Part shown: in pieces, positions 34,043-43,537 of the stretch
Layout of the letters: every line of letters starts with the position of its first letter
Position numbering within the stretch: position 1 is the first letter of the stretch
Origin: Isoetes taiwanensis
Taxonomy: Eukaryota > Streptophyta > Lycopodiopsida > Isoetales > Isoetaceae
Assembly: GCA_021234155.1 (NCBI GenBank)
Contig: JAJEKV010000002.1
Coordinates: 20,797,726 to 20,861,725, forward strand
Direction: 5' to 3'
Length of the DNA stretch: 64,000 bases
Program-made: the position numbers and the translations under genes
The notes under the pieces: generated by a model
Told to the model about the DNA's origin: nothing
Database searches by the model: none
What the model saw: only the letters and a program-made list of their open reading frames with translations

Positions 34043-34911
34043 ATTTTTTAGATGAACAGTAACAACTAACAACTAACAACTAACAACTAACGTCTTTGCA
34101 AAAAAACTTTCAAAAGGAACTTGCTGGTCTGACCTACTCCATGTTTGCTTGCTTGACATACTCTGTGCTGCTCAAATAGAGGTTATGCTTGAACTGCAAT
34201 AAACAAAGCCCAAGCATCAAGGGTTTTTACAGATTACAATCACCTGCATTCTTAAGATCTTTCACATTTACAAGCTTCCAAACAACTTATCCTTAATGCC
34301 ATTTTCTGAACAACTTTATATAGAGCTATATGACTCTCTTAAACATGCATTAGATATCTACTTCATTCTCACTTAGAAAAACCAATGTCTAAATCCTGGC
34401 AGGGATTTACAGTATTTATCCAGCATATATAGGAACATCCAGCATATTTTCGATGATGCAAGAAGTGAAGCATTTACAGTATTTATCCAGCATGTACAGG
34501 AAACATCTAGTAAGTTACACTTAGCAAGTTAAGAATAGAACTTAGAACTAATTTTCTAGCAAGTTAAGAACAAAACTTAGCACGAATTTTACAGCTAAAA
34601 GACTATGAAGATAGAAACTCAGCTTCATGGTTTCCAGTCTATCGATTGTACAAGTTCTGGCATTATAACTTCCTTCTCACAGTGAGAACTCCATATTGCC
34701 AATGCATGTTCATATGGAAATTCTTCAATAATGTGGCCGAAATTGGGATTGGTATATTTATAACTTAAGATTTCTGAAGGTTTTATGGGGGTATTCGTAT
34801 GTGATACCGTATATTGATGACGCTGGCAACTGGGATTCCTAACCCTAGAATCTTGGGCGGGCATATTGGAGTTCCGGATGCCTGGTTGGCCGGAACTGGT
34901 GGTTCTTCCCC
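34043..34911. other. upstream region of the HUH ORF; GC-rich from about 34815
   Basis: ATTTACAGTATTTATCCAGCAT occurs twice (34409-34430, 34470-34491). From 34815 a GC-rich block resembles an upstream exon or 5' UTR of the + strand HUH gene, with a GTAAGA donor at 35047. Confidence 0.4.
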
Positions 34912-35091
34912 TTGGGCTCACAGGGGATGGATGAGACTCCGAGTGATGTGTCGTTTGTGTGTTTTGTTTCCTTATTTGTTTCTGTGGATAGGCTGGGGTC
35001 GCGGGTGTTGGCGGGGAGCGGAGGTGCAGTATTGAAGAAGACACAGGTAAGATTTTTTCTGTGGCATTGTATTTATCTGTGGTTTTCTACC

Positions 35092-35763
35092 ATGTCTATG
35101 AAGAGGGCAGCCAGAAAGGGTAAGAGTGGTCGTTCCTCTGGCCCTGCTTCTGTGAGCCATGTCTTGAATGTGAGTTCTTCCAATTCCCAAGAGAAAGGCC
35201 ATGATTTCTTTGCTGATCAGGACTGGAACCTCATAGATGTCAGTGTTACCTTAGGTTTGTCTGGGCAGGATGTCCCTGTGAGTTTTTATGATGGCCTTGT
35301 GGGATTTTGCAATCAGAGGTGTGTTGCTGGAGCTGTGGCCATGGAATGTGGTGCTACTATAGACCATTTGCATTGTCAGGCTGTTTTTAGAGCCCGGTTT
35401 AAAACCCCTAGGGCCATGAATGATGCCATAAAAAAGGAATTTAATTGGGCTTGTAAGCCTCCTGGTGTGATCTTGGTCTGTAAAGCCTTGAAGAATACTC
35501 GCCTTCATTGTTTTGAGGGTATGATTGGTTATTGTATGAAGGATGTGGAAAAGGTTCACTATGTCTGCCATCTTCATAATGTGAGTGAGGCTGCCATCGA
35601 GAAAGGTAGCACAGAGTGGCGCGCCTATGAACTGATCTGTTTACATCTTGTTCTTTCTGTTTTTGTGTATGGGCTTGACAGAACTGGTTATGGTTTTATA
35701 AATAACAGGCTTGTTTATCTTCTAAATGTATTGTTCAATTTGTTGCAGCTTGGAGTTGCTTGA
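35092..35763 (+). CDS. Y1 HUH endonuclease (Rep/Replitron-like), C-terminally truncated
   Basis: The ATG at 35092 gives 223 residues. A basic Ser-rich N-terminus (MSMKRAARKGKSGRSSGP) precedes three ordered Rep-type motifs: motif I VSVTLG (residues 50-55), the HUH metal-binding motif DHLHCQ (His92, His94) and motif III GYCMKD, with one candidate catalytic Tyr147 and Lys150 in Y-x-x-K. Rep-type HUH nucleases nick single-stranded DNA and bind the 5' end covalently. With one Tyr and no helicase it differs from Helitron Rep (Y2 plus Pif1) and fits the eukaryotic Y1 transposons called Replitrons. After WRAYE the chain turns into low-quality hydrophobic sequence, so the C-terminal part is lost or spliced (a GTGAGT at 35580 and acceptors at about 35680 and 35748 exist). 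The HUH domain itself has no stop. Confidence 0.72.
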   Translation: MSMKRAARKGKSGRSSGPASVSHVLNVSSSNSQEKGHDFFADQDWNLIDVSVTLGLSGQDVPVSFYDGLVGFCNQRCVAGAVAMECGATIDHLHCQAVFRARFKTPRAMNDAIKKEFNWACKPPGVILVCKALKNTRLHCFEGMIGYCMKDVEKVHYVCHLHNVSEAAIEKGSTEWRAYELICLHLVLSVFVYGLDRTGYGFINNRLVYLLNVLFNLLQLGVA

Positions 35764-35881
35764 CAAGTATCATTTTGACACGTGTTGAATCTGTTGCAGC
35801 AGGCTGCTGTATAATCCAAAATTGGGAATGCTTTTTTTGTTTGGAATAATATGCTGATACTAACTTGTTTAATTTGTTAGT

Positions 35882-35893
35882 GGGCTTCGGCCC
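35882..35893. other. GGGC-TTCG-GCCC tetraloop hairpin
   Basis: A perfect 4-bp stem with a cUUCGg tetraloop, unusually stable as RNA. It lies 120 nt after the HUH ORF stop. Confidence 0.7.
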
Positions 35894-35895
35894 CT

Positions 35896-35937
35896 AGGCA
35901 TACTAGGTATCCCTCTTTTGGGATCCCTAGTATGCCT
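35896..35937. repeat. 18-bp-arm hairpin downstream of the HUH ORF
   Basis: AGGCATACTAGGTATCCC, loop TCTTTT, then GGGATCCCTAGTATGCCT: 18-bp arms with one mismatch. HUH elements (Helitrons, IS200/IS605, CRESS replicons) recognise hairpins at their ends. Confidence 0.88.
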
Positions 35938-35938
35938 G

Positions 35939-35984
35939 GATGAGCGTGGGATCTTGTACTGGGGTTCGACTCCCCAGGCTCATC
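35939..35984 (+). other. tRNA acceptor/T-arm-like minihelix
   Basis: A 7-bp outer stem GATGAGC (35939-35945) with GCTCATC (35978-35984) encloses the hairpin CTGGGG-TTCGACT-CCCCAG (35959-35977), a T-arm with a consensus TTCRANY loop and an exact RNA polymerase III B box (GGTTCGACTCC). D and anticodon arms are absent (13 nt instead) and the 3' end is ATT, not CCA, so it is not a normal tRNA gene. Confidence 0.7.
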
Positions 35985-36056
35985 ATTCTTTATTTTGTTA
36001 GGCTGCTAATGGTCAAATATTCTATTTATTCAATGGTTTAGTGAAATGTTAGGGGT

Positions 36057-36092
36057 AAGTCAAAGATGGGGGTTTTGACCCCATCTTGACTT
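36057..36092. repeat. 14/15-bp-arm hairpin
   Basis: AAGTCAAAGATGGGG, a 7-nt loop, then CCCCATCTTGACTT, with a single bulged base. TAGGGGTAA at 36050 just outside is hAT-terminus-like and could be the 3' end of the hAT element that follows. Confidence 0.8.
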
Positions 36093-36232
36093 GCATTTGA
36101 GGGCTGCAAATTCACCCCATGGCATATGCCAGCATCCAATGGTCCCAAATAATTTATAGACACCCCAAATGATAATACACCCCAAATATACTTGCACCCA
36201 TATACACGAAGGCAAAGATCTAGATTTTTTGT

Positions 36233-39200
36233 TTATTTGTTGCGCATCTTATTCTTCAAAACTCCCATAATGCTGAAGGTACTCTCATCTTCCACATATC
36301 CTAGAATCATTGTTTGACATAAATCTACAAGCTTATAATATTTGGACATGCGTTTGCGAAGCACTTGACTATAACCAAGCAAGTTCCAGAGCTTTGTGAT
36401 GCAGCCAAATTTAGTAATCTCCTTATCGGTAAATTGACCAGCATGTGACCACATAGTTGTGCCAAAGGTTTGTAATTGCACTAATAATTTATCTTCATCC
36501 AATATGCCATGTAGTTGAATACTATTCAACGGTCTAGAATGTGAAAAATGGGCTAGCAATATATGCAATCTTTGTTTGAACTCAGATTGAACCTTAACAA
36601 TTTATTGGGAATTTATCCAGAATTGTGGATACACAATTGACATTGCCTTCTAGTAGTTCATCGTTTGGAAAATGCTCACGAATATATTTTGCCAATGCTA
36701 CAAAATCAGATCTCTTGATGCCCATTCCACATGGAAGACACCCTCTTCTCCCAGGTTTAGTCATATACATCTGTTGGATAATAGCAACATTAATAATAAT
36801 TCAAAACCAGAATAGCAATTCTTACCTTTACAAGTCTTGAATGCCACTGGTATTGTATGTAAGAAAGCTAGTACTGTTTTCCCCTTCTATTTGAATCAAC
36901 TTGTGCCAAGCGAAAAACTTATTCTTGTTATATATCACACTCGAAGTACATGTACACAAACAATGTAAAGCTGTGCGAACCAACTTTTGAACCCTAGAAT
37001 ATTCAGAAATTTATAAAGTTCTAGATTGTGCCAACTTTGATAATATACTCATTTCTCTCAACATTAATAACAGCTCTGGAAGATGTGGCAATTAATAGCT
37101 ACAATAGCAGCATGGAATATAAAGCAATGGAAGGGCAATTCACTAACCTGCTAATGTCAATAAAGTGTTGACGTCAGTGAGTTATTCGAGCAATTCTAAG
37201 GCCTTCTCTCCCTCTTTATTTGTAGATGCTAACTTGTCTACTAGAGCAATAAGAGCTTCATATTCATTGAAAAGCCGCTTTATTGGAGAACTTAATGAAA
37301 TCCATCTTGTTGCCACATTTTTTAGCATTCTATTTCCTTTGGTCAGCCCCACAACCATCTCCTTAACCTTCTTAAGTCTATAAGCAAAATGTAGAATGTT
37401 AAGAACTCAAAATAGCATTAATACATTGTGCATTCAAAAACAAATGTTATATAAACAAATCTTGATAATGCTAAAGCAAAGCCAAGCAGAGTCAGCTAAA
37501 TTAAGGAGTTAAAATACAAGTGCATATATATTTTCATCTATTTTGACTCTTCAATCTAAGAGGTACTAAAATCTTCGAATGGAAAATCACAAGTATATGA
37601 GATGCTAAGAAACTTATAGGCTTCCATACCACATAATTTCCCTTCATGTTGACAATAAATCCCTACAGACATTAAAGCACCTGTAAACAGATATCATTGT
37701 CTTGATACATTGATTCATCTGTACTGTAATGCAATTCCTGCTCTGTGTGTATCAGAAAGCATTCAGTATGCCCTTTGCATGCTTAGCAAAACAAGTTTAG
37801 TAGTGGAAATCCCAGCCACTGCCCTTACTTCAAGCAGTTACAAGATTTTTCGAAGCAGCTTTTAATCCCGTTTTAACCGTGCAGCCTATTTGAGAAAAAT
37901 AGGCTTCAATAGAAACCACAGCCATTGCCCCTACTTCAAACAGTTAACAGGTTTCAAAAATAACCTATAATCCCCTCTCTAATAGCAGTTGCCAATAACA
38001 TGAGGAAATAAAACGGCAGCTTAAACATTTGAACACAGGTGAATACTTGATATCCTACTATGCTAATCCTCAAGCCATAAATAATACTTCCAGTTAACAA
38101 ACAACAAACTCTTATGCATGCTCACATCGAATGAAGCAACCTGACACATGCCATGTTATAGTGCATTATTTGAGTAATAATTCTCCCTAAGTTTTGAAAT
38201 ATTTGGACAACTGATCTCTTAGGCATAAAGCCTTCACTTTCTTGTAACTGTCAAAGCACCAAGCTTCATCACAGAAAACTCTACATAGAACTCCATACTG
38301 ACTTATTTGCCAAAGGATATATACTGGTATATTTAGCATTAGCTTCTTCCCTTTTCACTACACTAGAAAACCTGATGCTGGAAAATATTCAATGGAATAA
38401 GAATACTTACAATGAAATCATGAAGACTTACAATATCCTAGATCAAGTAGCACTTGGTATTTCAAGCTTTTGGCTAGGACATATAATAGGGCTAGAAAGC
38501 TTAGCTCCAGCTACTTCAGGCTGCCTGATAGACAACAAGACTTAGACTCAATTGATACATATAATGATATTGACAACTAGAATATCTCTGATTCTTTCCT
38601 GATTACTTATCATGAGGGGTATCTTTCTCAGTCAAATGCTCAAAATTATATGAATAAGACATGTATAAATCAAACCAAGCATTGCAATATGTATCGCTTT
38701 GGGCTGCGACTAAAGAATGCATATGCGTCTAACACCAAAGTTTCCACCTTCTGAATGCATGGAAAGTCATCAACAATTTGAAATGCCAAATTAATCCTGT
38801 GCGCCATGCAATGAATACCAATCATATATGGTGCCAAATTTGTTTGGATCTGTACACACAATCCAGTTTTACTGCCTTGCATAACTGAGGCCCCATCTAC
38901 TCCAATGCACAAGAATTTTGCTGCAATATCACTTGGAGTTAATTGAAATGTTGTAAATAAAGTTTCCTTCACAATATCGAGTACATTTTCTGTTGTTGCA
39001 TCACTCTTCATTTCTATAGTTTCAGCAAACTCCATGTGTTGGTATGGCCTTTCACATGGTAAATTGTCATGCAAATCCATGTAATATTATCCTTTGAAAT
39101 GCTTTCATCTAATGAAATTGCAAAATAGTCACAATTTTTAACAATCTTATTCAGATCTTGTTTCATCACTTCATTCATTGTCTTTGCAAATTCCCAGACA

Positions 39201-39559
39201 CTTGTTCTCGACCAGTGGGAATGCGGATAGTTGGGATTGCCTTGGAATTTCACCAACGGTTTATGCTTTTAATAATCTATCATAGGACGGCCTAGTTGCA
39301 AGATATGATAAACTGTTTGAAACTGTACAAGTTTCTCCCTAAGGTTTCTATCCAACATTTTTTGCCACATGTTTGGGATTGAAGGTGCTCTGCTTCTCAT
39401 CTCTTCATCCCTTAAATGCTCTTGATATTCCTTAACATACGTCTTCTGTTTGCAATTCTTGTTCCACTCGAACACACTAACTTCCTTCCCATCTATGGTC
39501 TTCTTCACATACATCCCATGTGTTTTTCGATCGTATCCGCTTTTAATTACAACAAACAA
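36233..39559 (-). pseudogene. decayed hAT-family transposase
   Basis: Read from 39559 to 36233. 39559-39269 holds an N-terminal block (IDGKEVSVFEWNKNCKQKTY). 39256-38680 holds the core with YFAISLDESISKDN, then CIGVDGASVMQGSKTGLCVQ and IGIHCMAHRINLAFQ. 37380-37143 has KNVATRWISLSSPIKRLFNEY. About 36764-36590 has KRSDFVALAKYIREHFPND. 36568-36233 has the C-terminal hAT dimerisation region (YYKLVDLCQTMILGYVEDES, then TFSIMGVLKNKMRN). The gaps may be introns or insertions, and frames shift between 39269 and 39256 and near 39080. hAT transposases cut and paste DNA with 8-bp target duplication. Clear TIRs for this copy were not found on both sides. Confidence 0.82.
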
Positions 39560-39779
39560 GCTTTTCTATCTTTCTAAGAACAAGGCACGCAACGAGCCCT
39601 TTTGGCTTGTCCATCTGTAGGGCTAATTTCCTCCTCAATGTATAAGTACTTCTCAACCCAATTAATTTAAAACCTTTGGCTTGCATCCCAATCTGCACTC
39701 TTTCTCCTTTTCCCTTTTCCCTTATCATTAGTTGTATCATCCAGTTCAGAGTCTCCACTATTATTCAAAACATTGTCTA

Positions 39780-40780
39780 TTCCTACAGTCAGCGGCCAGG
39801 ATCGCCACATGGGTCCCAGGCACCTGGATCACCAATCGGGCAGCCCGCGGTATCACTCATACATGATTCTGGAACCTGATGCCAATGATCCGGATCGCAA
39901 CATGGGTCCTATAAGCAGGGATCACCGTCCGATTCGGCCACCCATAGGAATCTTTGCATCCTTTACGTGATCCCGGAGTCCTGAGGCACCGGCCAGGATC
40001 GCCACATAAGTCCCAAAAACTGGGATCACCAATTGGGCCCCCTGCCGGCATCAACCATACGTGATTCTGACGCACAAAGCCAGACGTCAGGATCGCAACA
40101 TCTGTCCCATAAGCAGGGATCATCGTTCGATTCTACCCGCAAGAATCCCTGCAACCTTTACGTGATCCCGTAGCCACATTCGCATTTTGCTCCCGTGGTG
40201 TAGCTACGCGGCTCCAGAATCAGAGGTCCGTGATTCCGGACCATGAAGTTGAGGGCCGGGATGGCAGTGCCAGATATTCGATGACCATGATTGCCTGCTG
40301 GTGCTCCACACCAGCATCCACCAGGGTGGGATCCCAGCGGGAGCCAGCGCGGGCTGGGATACCATGCCCCGGGAAAGTGGTGGCGAGATTCCGGATCATG
40401 GGGACCATACGGACAACGGAGATGCTCGGAACACAACGACGTTTCGGATCTGGTCAGCGATGCCTGACTAGTGTCTGGTACGGACTGACAACGGTGCCAG
40501 GTCGTCCAGGTTCGGTAATGAAGCAGCCACTGGCGACCGAAATTCATGTCAACAGTATCCCGACGGAAGGCCTCATCGGTATGTGCTCCCACGAGCGAGA
40601 ATGCCTCGGTGTGATTAGGAGCAGACAATCAAACTGATGGCTGAGATCCGCCATAGCAAACAAAGGCTCGGATCCTCTACGACTTGACAGCAGTCAGGAC
40701 TGTCCCCAATGGACTGATGCAAATGGACCCCGTGGAGAACATGCGAGGGATCCCAGAAGCCAATTTTTTTTGCTTCGGAA
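39780..40780. repeat. GC-rich island with ~97-bp tandem repeats
   Basis: An abrupt shift from AT-rich to clearly GC-rich sequence. 39797-40186 consists of four diverged ~97-bp units (two ~197-bp double units) starting AGGATCGCCACATGGGTCCC and containing GGATCACCAATCGGG; the double units share CCTTTACGTGATCCCG. 40190-40780 is GC-rich without clear repeats. It holds open frames on both strands (40158-40628 -, 40230-40637 +), which in GC-rich DNA is not evidence of coding. Satellite, foreign or TE origin cannot be decided here. Confidence 0.6.
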
Positions 40781-41589
40781 TCCAACAAGTCGGGGTATAA
40801 TTATTTTGACCCAAAACTTTTAGTTTGTGACAAAATGCCAGAAGTCAAAAAAGCTGTTGATACATTCACCAAATAAAAGATTTTGGGCTAGCAAATTTAT
40901 TATTATATTACAACCAAAATTATTGAAGGACAGTTGGTGCCTACAGAATCAGGTAATTACATGCTTGAGGATGTTCAATATGTTAGTCAGCCTTTGTTGG
41001 AGTCTCAACGATCTTGAAAGATTCATAGGATACTCAGATAAACTCAAGGGAAACTCGATGAGGAATCCTTCGGCGTGGCTTCTTTTGGCACCATTTCCCA
41101 CTTTACACAGTCCCCATTAATGATTTACACAAGAGAAATATTCGTGGCAGCCTTAGTTGTCGTGATAAAATTCTTTTATGATATAACTAGAAAAGAATAT
41201 ATAAAAGAGCCCTGAAGCTATGATCCAGAGTATATGCACGAGACTAGAAATCTCAAGATTAGAGGATGCGGGAGCAAGAGCATGAACTAGACATGAGAGC
41301 CCATGAGTGGCATTGACTATGCAATCCTCTAACATCCAGATATAGTGTCCCTTCTCCAATAGGTCAGCGCCACTTAGCCTAAGTGCATGCTCGCCACTTT
41401 GTAAATTATTTTTTGGCTCTGGGCTCACAATGGGGTTGTCACTAGACTTCCAACTAGATGATCAGTTACCTTATTGTTCGATAATGTGATTCCACCCTTA
41501 ACGTGTTTACTTTCTTTCCATGTTATCCACGCGTCGAGGAATGACACACTAGAACAAAAGTATATGACTTATATCTGATCTATATATGT
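40781..41589. other. non-coding, nothing recognised
   Basis: AT-rich flank between the GC island and the repeat family. Short ORFs without domains. Confidence 0.45.
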
Positions 41590-42640
41590 TCTTATGTTTC
41601 GTGCTTATCCGGCCGTCCGTTCGAGATCCGACGGCTCACGTGGGTTTGGGACGTATCCTACGGCCCAGATGGCCTGGGAGTTTACATATAATAGGTGTAC
41701 CATGCTCCTATGGTCCAGATTGAGGGGACACATCCTACGGTCCACGTGGCTTTGGGAATTATATGTAATAGATCCTACGGCTCATATTGCTTTCATATGG
41801 TGAGATCTTGATCGTTGATCGAGTCTAAGATCCTAAGGCTCATATTGAATGCTCGTTCCTTAAGGAAAGGCTTTTAAAATTTTTTATGTTATTGGGGGGA
41901 TTCGAACCCTGGTCCTCAACCCCCCAAACCCCCCACTCTAACCACTAGACCAAGCATTAATTCTATGAAAATTTTATGTTTCAAATATACTTAAGGGTAA
42001 TGTTCTAATTAAGATGAAATAGAAGGATGTTTTGAAAGTTTCAAAATATTCCAGAAAGTTGTAAAATGTTCTAGAAATTTCTAGAATGTAAGGGAATCCA
42101 GGAGAATTAAAGGGAATATAAGGAAATCTCATAAATTGTAAGAGAGTCTAGGAAAATATACAAGTCTAACGGAATCTCTTAAAATCTAATTGAATCTAAG
42201 AGAATCTTCATAATATCTAAGGGAATTTAAGAAAATCTTGATAAATCTTAGAGTTTTTTTAAGATTTTACAAAGAGCGACAATAGAATGTTCTAAAATGT
42301 TTCATAATAAAGGTGTACAATATAAATCTTGAAAAAAAAAATATTCTAGATGCTCAGGGCAAGCACCTCAGTCTAAAAATAGAAAATATTTTAAAAGGGT
42401 TGCACAGATCCAAAATAGATTATTTTAGAAGGTTTTAAATGCTCATGGGTAAGCACCTCAAAATAGAAAATTCTAAGAGAACCTAGGGGAATCTTCATGA
42501 ATGCTAAATATAATACATAGAATGTTGAAGAATATAGAGGAATCACAAGAGAATCTCAGTAGAATCGTTGGTCACCATAGGAACATGCTAAAACTGGAAC
42601 AATGCGCCGTAGGACGCATTAATTTTCTTGTATATATATC
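41590..42640. repeat. dispersed repeat, copy A (HSE-like motifs, tRNA boxes)
   Basis: Begins TTCTTATGTTTCGTGC, with repeated ATCCTACGGCTCA words, and ends ...AGGACGCATTAATTTTCTTG plus (TA)n. The tRNA-like segment and the AGAATCTAAGGGAATCT-type region match copy B in order. It lacks a stretch around position 42025 that copy B has. Confidence 0.85.
41890..41962 (-). repeat. tRNA-like (SINE-head) segment in copy A
   Basis: Minus strand: A box TGGTCTAGTGG (41942-41952) and B box GGTTCGAATCC (41898-41908) at tRNA-like spacing, both exact to consensus. Acceptor ends do not pair, so it is a tRNA-derived promoter module rather than a tRNA gene. Confidence 0.75.
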
Positions 42641-42955
42641 ATAACATATATACATTCTTATGTTTGTCCTCCTGAATCCGGCCGTTGATCCGAGGGCTTT
42701 GGGACGTATCCTACGGCCCAGATGGCTTGGGAGTTTGTGACCGATTATATGTAAGCGATCCTACGGTCCAGGTTGATCTGATCCTGACCGTCGGTCCGAG
42801 ATCCTACAGCTCACGTTGCTTTAGATATATTCTACATGATCCTACGGTCCAAATTGATCATAATCCTTGGTCCAAGATCCTACGGCTCACATTGCATGCT
42901 CGGGCCTTGGTATTTTCAACAAATCTTAAGGAAAGGCTTTTAAAATTTTTTATGT

Positions 42956-43027
42956 TATTAGGGGGATTCGAACCCTAGTCATTAACCCTCCAACCCCCCA
43001 TTCTAACCACTAGACCAGGCATTAATT
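42956..43027 (-). repeat. tRNA-like (SINE-head) segment in copy B
   Basis: A box TGGTCTAGTGG at 43007-43017 and B box GGTTCGAATCC at 42964-42974 on the minus strand, as in copy A. Conserved boxes in both copies argue that they belong to the family. Confidence 0.75.
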
Positions 43028-43097
43028 CTATGAATAATTTATGCTTCAAATATACTTAAAGGTAATGGTCTAATTAAGATAAAATAGAATATAACAT

Positions 43098-43183
43098 TCT
43101 AGATAGTTCAAGAAAGTTCTAGAAAGTTCTGGAGGCTCTAGAAAGTTCTAAAATCTTCTAGAATGTTCTAGAAAGTTCTAGAA
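43098..43183. promoter_or_regulatory. heat-shock-element-like array
   Basis: TTCTAGAA units repeat with 2-nt spacers (for example TTCTAGAATGTTCTAGAA), giving alternating GAA/TTC pentamers (nGAAnnTTCn) in perfect heat-shock-factor register for several turns. Similar stretches occur at 42040-42090 and 60795-60960. Confidence 0.6.
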
Positions 43184-43537
43184 TCAACTTTTTTAATTTG
43201 GAAATTTCCGGCATGGCGGAAAAGTTTTTGGTTTTTTTTTTAATCGATTTTACTAAGATTTTTAGGTATTTCGTTGCCGGAAAAATTTTCCGTTGTTCTA
43301 AAAATCGAGTGTTGGGAAGTATTGAGGGTTTTTGGCCTTCCGTCCATGCATGTTGGACGATTTGCTCCACGAATCCAATTCCTAGGTGTGCAAAAAGGAG
43401 TGGTGAGTTTGAGGTGTTGAAGGCCTGCCATCCGAAATTGATGCCCATTGTATAAGAGTGAGTGAGAATCGAACGTGATCAGCACTAGAATTTGAGATTG
43501 GAGGTGAGTAAAGTTTTGAAAGTTTTTGATTTTTAGA

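Larger units (their letters stand above)
42655..43183. repeat. dispersed repeat, copy B, 5' half
   Basis: Parallel to 41590-42025: CTTATGTTTGTCCTCC, GGGACGTATCCTACGGCCCAG, the tRNA-like segment, then TTAAGATAAAATAGAA. It ends abruptly at the Helitron 5' end. The 3' half resumes at 60742. Confidence 0.85.

Noticed and set aside
34625-35044. 139-codon minus-strand ORF (Pro/Thr/Ser-rich)
   Set aside because: Antisense to the GC-rich leader of the HUH gene. No domain, and composition is explained by the opposite strand.
35939-35984. A complete tRNA or tmRNA gene
   Set aside because: Only acceptor-like stem and T-arm are present; D and anticodon arms and CCA are missing.
40158-40637. Overlapping 156- and 135-codon ORFs on opposite strands
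   Set aside because: They lie in a GC-rich island where stops are rare, show no domain, and mirror each other.
36050-40800. Exact ends of the hAT element with the decayed transposase
   Set aside because: TAGGGGTAA at 36050 is a candidate left terminus, but no matching inverted end or 8-bp duplication was found on the right.
41890-43027. Two tRNA genes
   Set aside because: A and B boxes are perfect, but acceptor ends do not pair and no proper anticodon arm forms; treated as SINE-type modules.
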